From assembly GCF_000003195.3 (NCBI RefSeq), contig NC_012876.2:6365306-6429305 (forward strand): DNA of 64,000 bases, in the 5' to 3' direction. The translations under genes and the position numbers were made by a program. Position 1 is the first letter of the stretch. Each line of letters begins with the position of its first letter. The notes under the pieces were generated by a model. The model ran no database searches and had not been told where the DNA came from. It saw only the letters and a list, made by a program, of their open reading frames with translations. Source of the DNA: Sorghum bicolor (taxonomy: Eukaryota; Streptophyta; Magnoliopsida; Poales; Poaceae). Shown here piece by piece: positions 60,502-64,000 of the stretch.

Positions 60502-61999
60502 CTATAGTTAGCTTAGGATGCACTAATCACACTTTCTAGTAAACTAACCAAGTGCATATATGCTGACATGCACACATGATCGCATCTAATTATCTAGCTA
60601 TAGTGAGAGGTAGAAAAGAAGATCCGGGGCTCATGCGTACCAGAAAGACAGTAACTTTGAGATGTAAAAGTTTAATAGAGGGGCATATGCTTTCAAGTGC
60701 CTGCAAGTAAAGGAAATTTGATTTTACTATTGCCACTTGATAGATGCATACACATGATGAGCATTTCAGTACTTGTCTACTTGGGTTAGGTATATGTGTA
60801 GAGAGAAGCTTGCTAGGCTATGGATCGGAGATGTATCTGTGCACACAAGTGCTAATTATGCAGAAAAGAATTGCATGCAAGATTTAGAAAACATAGTACA
60901 CTGGCAATGAACACACACATTTTTAGCAAAGGTTTAAAAGTGCAAACTAAAGTAAAGCTGCTCGTTCCTCTATGAAAATCCTAAAGGAGTTTGCTTAAAG
61001 CTAATAAGAAATCCTGCAAACACAGCTTGCAATCACTAATCCTAGGATTATGATTTGGCGATCAGTAGGTATAATAGAATTCGAGCTGTAAAGAGTCATG
61101 CTCCCATGGAGGCAGACTGTCTCCATACAAGTCCAAAGCTCTTACAAAATACAGGGTTGAGTTAGGAAAAACTCAAACTTGAACAAACCGAGTTCTGTCA
61201 ATTCTTTGTACCAACAACTAATTCACACCTTAACTTATAACAATGCCACTCAGTTTATATATACAATGTTCTCGATCGACCAAATACCTAAGTTTCGTGC
61301 TAGTGCTAGCTAGATGATTTAAGGTTCATGGAGCATGCTTGGACAAGATTGAGCAGGAAGGAGATTTTCCCTGCATGATGAAATCAAATTATTAATCATG
61401 GCGAGAGTAACTAGATTCATTCACCTACTTATTTGACGCATGATGGAGCAACCCTTTTCTGGACTTTCCCCCCAAGAGCCCAAAAGAGGCATCCTTACAC
61501 GTTTGCACGCACTTTTTCCCAGCCTATCAACCATACAATGATGCTTGTCTTCTTCATCCATGCTTCCTTTTTTGGTGGCACTGCATAGTCATCCGTTACC
61601 ATGAAGAGAGATATGATGGTTAAAGTTGATAAAACTCTACCATCCTCCTACAAAATAAGGTGACCATGACATTGCATCTAAAGCATGGGATATGTCTATG
61701 AACACAAATCAACTGGTGTACATAACCAATAAACACAAATGATAAACTGATGCAATTGACCAGATGGTCAACATTCTCTTAAGAAATAGTTGAGATTTTT
61801 CTTTCCACATAAGCCTACACAAAAATTGAGTATCTCTTCTCCACTTAAAACATATAAGCAACAACCTAAAATTGAACAACGGTATGAAGCATGGGATGGA
61901 ACAACGCCTCTAAGGAGAGACACAACAAATAGGTGCCACTGTCATCTGTTTGGAGTAGATAAGATTTTCACTTGCAAGATCTTACAAGTTACAACACAA
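60502..61999. other. Intergenic, nothing recognised
   Basis: No convincing gene, RNA or repeat. Confidence 0.35.
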
Positions 62000-62440
62000 G
62001 GATGAGGCCTTGTTGGAGATATATATAGAACCAAGGTACCTCACCACTTGTATATCAACCCAATATCGGCCAAGTGGGCCGAATATGATAAGGATGAGGG
62101 CGCACCGGAACCAGGGTATACCAACCAACATGATCAACAAGAAACCCGCAATGAGATATTATTGACTCTTACGGAGATACGACCGATACCTTCTTATATT
62201 TTTTTTCATCATGTAATCAATGAACTAGGAAATATATCTATAAACTGATTGAAACTTGTAACCCTAACCCCTCGGACTATATAAAGAGAGACCCCGATCG
62301 GATAATTGAAAGCTGCGTTAGCATCCCTATAAACTTGAGCATACGAGATAAGAGATCCACCTCAAACTAGACGTAGGGTACCCCGTACCTAAACCAATAT
62401 AAACCCTTGTATCATCGTGTGCTAGCCTTCTGTTTCCCTA
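62000..62440 (+). repeat. Possible decayed LTR with TATA box
   Basis: aaccctaacccctcggactatataaagagag (62260-62290, TATA at about 62278) followed by gtaccccgtacc and ttgtatcatcgtgtgctag recalls the promoter and leader of grass LTR elements. No partner LTR, primer-binding site or coding region is visible. Confidence 0.35.
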
Positions 62441-64000
62441 TGCATGATACATTGATCCATATTGTCAGAGCTAATAATTCTGACAGGCCTATCAACTGAC
62501 ACCTCCAAGACGAGAAACAATGCTTTTGGGCATAATCATCATGCGCGTTGCACGGTGGCGTACACAACTCCCATCCTCCAGATGCAGCCACCCTTGAACC
62601 AGATGAATATATGCTTCTGAGCACCTACACGCGTTGACTATGCCACATGTGGCTACCATGACTTGACACGCACAGATCCAACAACCCCCATGCTAGGGTA
62701 AGCCGCTTCCGCCTAGATGGAGACATGTCAGGCCTATTTGATTCTCTCCTAGGTGGAGCTGCCTGGCCTAGACAACGCTCATATGCATCGATTTCAGGCG
62801 CTTGGGACTAGGAACCAAGCATGCCCTCATCGCGGACCAGTCCACCAAATGTGTACCGACACCATGCATCAAAAGTGTGAGAAAGGAGGAAGAAATGAAT
62901 GATCAAGGAGTGAGATAGCCCTAGCACCACTATTTGTGCAATTGTTGGACCTCCAATGACCCGCTCAAGTGATGGAGAGTGGAAGAGAGAAGCGAGGGCC
63001 CACGCTAGCAAAGAGAGAAGCATGGGCCCACGCTAGTGAAGTTTGATGATAATTACTCTGTTAGAGCTAGTACATAGTAATTGATCTACTAATCAAAAAA
63101 CACAGAAGCATAAATACCATTGAAGAAAATACGTAAGCAAGAATGATACTAAGGCACAATATTTTTTAACGAAGTTTATCAATATGCCAGTTTGAAGTAT
63201 AAATGAATTACCCACCTCTCCCCATTAGCTTAAACTTTTGGATTTAGCTAGTTAGTGCATGCAACTCAATAGGTTATCAAATTCAATGGATGGTCTTGAG
63301 TTTGAATCTATGCTAACATAACTTAATAAAATACAACTATATATATCCTAACTTCTAATACAATTCAAGTTAAACGTAACAAAACTGCACACATATTCAA
63401 CCATATCTAACACACTATGGGCCCTCTCATTTTCCTTTTCCTCTTGTTAAGAAAAATCTTGTCGCTTTGTCTTGATTAGGATCAAAAGTGCCATGCAGCG
63501 AGAGACAACTATGCAAATAACATACATGCTCTAATGTCAATCAAGAAAAAAGAGGGCAATGCCGAGTATTAGTTAAACGTTTTTAGGTCTTAGGATATTG
63601 CTGGATATTATGTTGCAATGGTATAGTGGTTGATGAGGCGATGACCAGATTTTTTTTGAATGAAAAGGCGATGACCAGATGCGGCATAAACCCATGGATA
63701 TTGGTTACTTGGCTCATGGGTGACGATTCCTTCCTTGTGCTCCATGAGAAGGTGCTGCGGGGAATCGAATCTGCCCATTGGCTGCTCCATGGGACGATTC
63801 CTGGTATGCTGAAGACTGAAGAGGACACCTTGTATAGATGACATATTCCCAAGTGTCCAATTGGACATGTCTCTTTCCAATTATTAGTTTGTGTTCTCCC
63901 ATGTTCGTCTAAAGCTGTGAATTATACGCAAATTTCCTGGTAATTTCATAGCAAACAAAAGGTCATATCTTAACATTAGAAATTAAAGTAAAGGCTGCTA
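62441..64000. other. Intergenic, nothing recognised
   Basis: Several short open frames lack domains. A 14-bp direct repeat ggcgatgaccagat occurs twice about 30 bp apart (about 63640 and 63667). Confidence 0.35.

Overview
This window is nuclear DNA from a grass, most likely a panicoid such as Sorghum; the genus is an inference. The evidence is GT/AG introns, grass-type MITEs in almost every intron and spacer, plant L1-type LINEs, a Ty1/copia element and a coiled-coil NLR resistance gene. Three host genes look complete: a CC-NB-LRR (NLR) gene (23252-34697, plus strand), an RAE1/Gle2 mRNA-export WD40 gene (36807-44624, minus strand, 11 coding exons, 343 residues) and a TGA-type bZIP gene (48525-50374, minus strand, 5 coding exons, about 430 residues). 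NLR and RAE1 converge.

Layout. 1-6680 is a copia retrotransposon whose 5' LTR is cut by the window edge. 6681-7050 is a chimeric scrap of RAE1 exon 10 joined to NLR leucine-rich-repeat sequence. 7182-15980 is a LINE split by a 1.9 kb LTR-like insert (12334-14262). 16564-22751 has Helitron ends and carries a decayed, inverted LINE; it stops 500 bp before the NLR start codon. The first NLR intron (24064-31926) is almost filled by a 7.2 kb antisense LINE with a perfect 14-bp target duplication, and that LINE holds a 540-bp hAT element. 34.7-36.2 kb holds the NLR 3' end and a second LRR relic. The RAE1 introns hold a three-level nest of MITEs and a perfect 118-bp inverted repeat (41229-41487) flanked by a 5-bp target duplication. 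45-59 kb holds Tourist-like, hAT-like, Stowaway and CACTA elements around the bZIP gene. 59-64 kb is mostly unassigned.

The host genes have no obvious common pathway: pathogen recognition (NLR), nuclear mRNA export (RAE1) and defence or developmental transcription (TGA bZIP). The strongest story is structural. Many insertions can be read to the base from their target duplications, removing them on paper restores the interrupted reading frame or intron, and the host genes stayed intact. The least conventional objects are the perfect intronic palindrome and the order-swapped RAE1/LRR duplicate beside the copia element. No complete new protein-coding system was recognised. All similarity statements come from reading motifs by eye; no database search was run.
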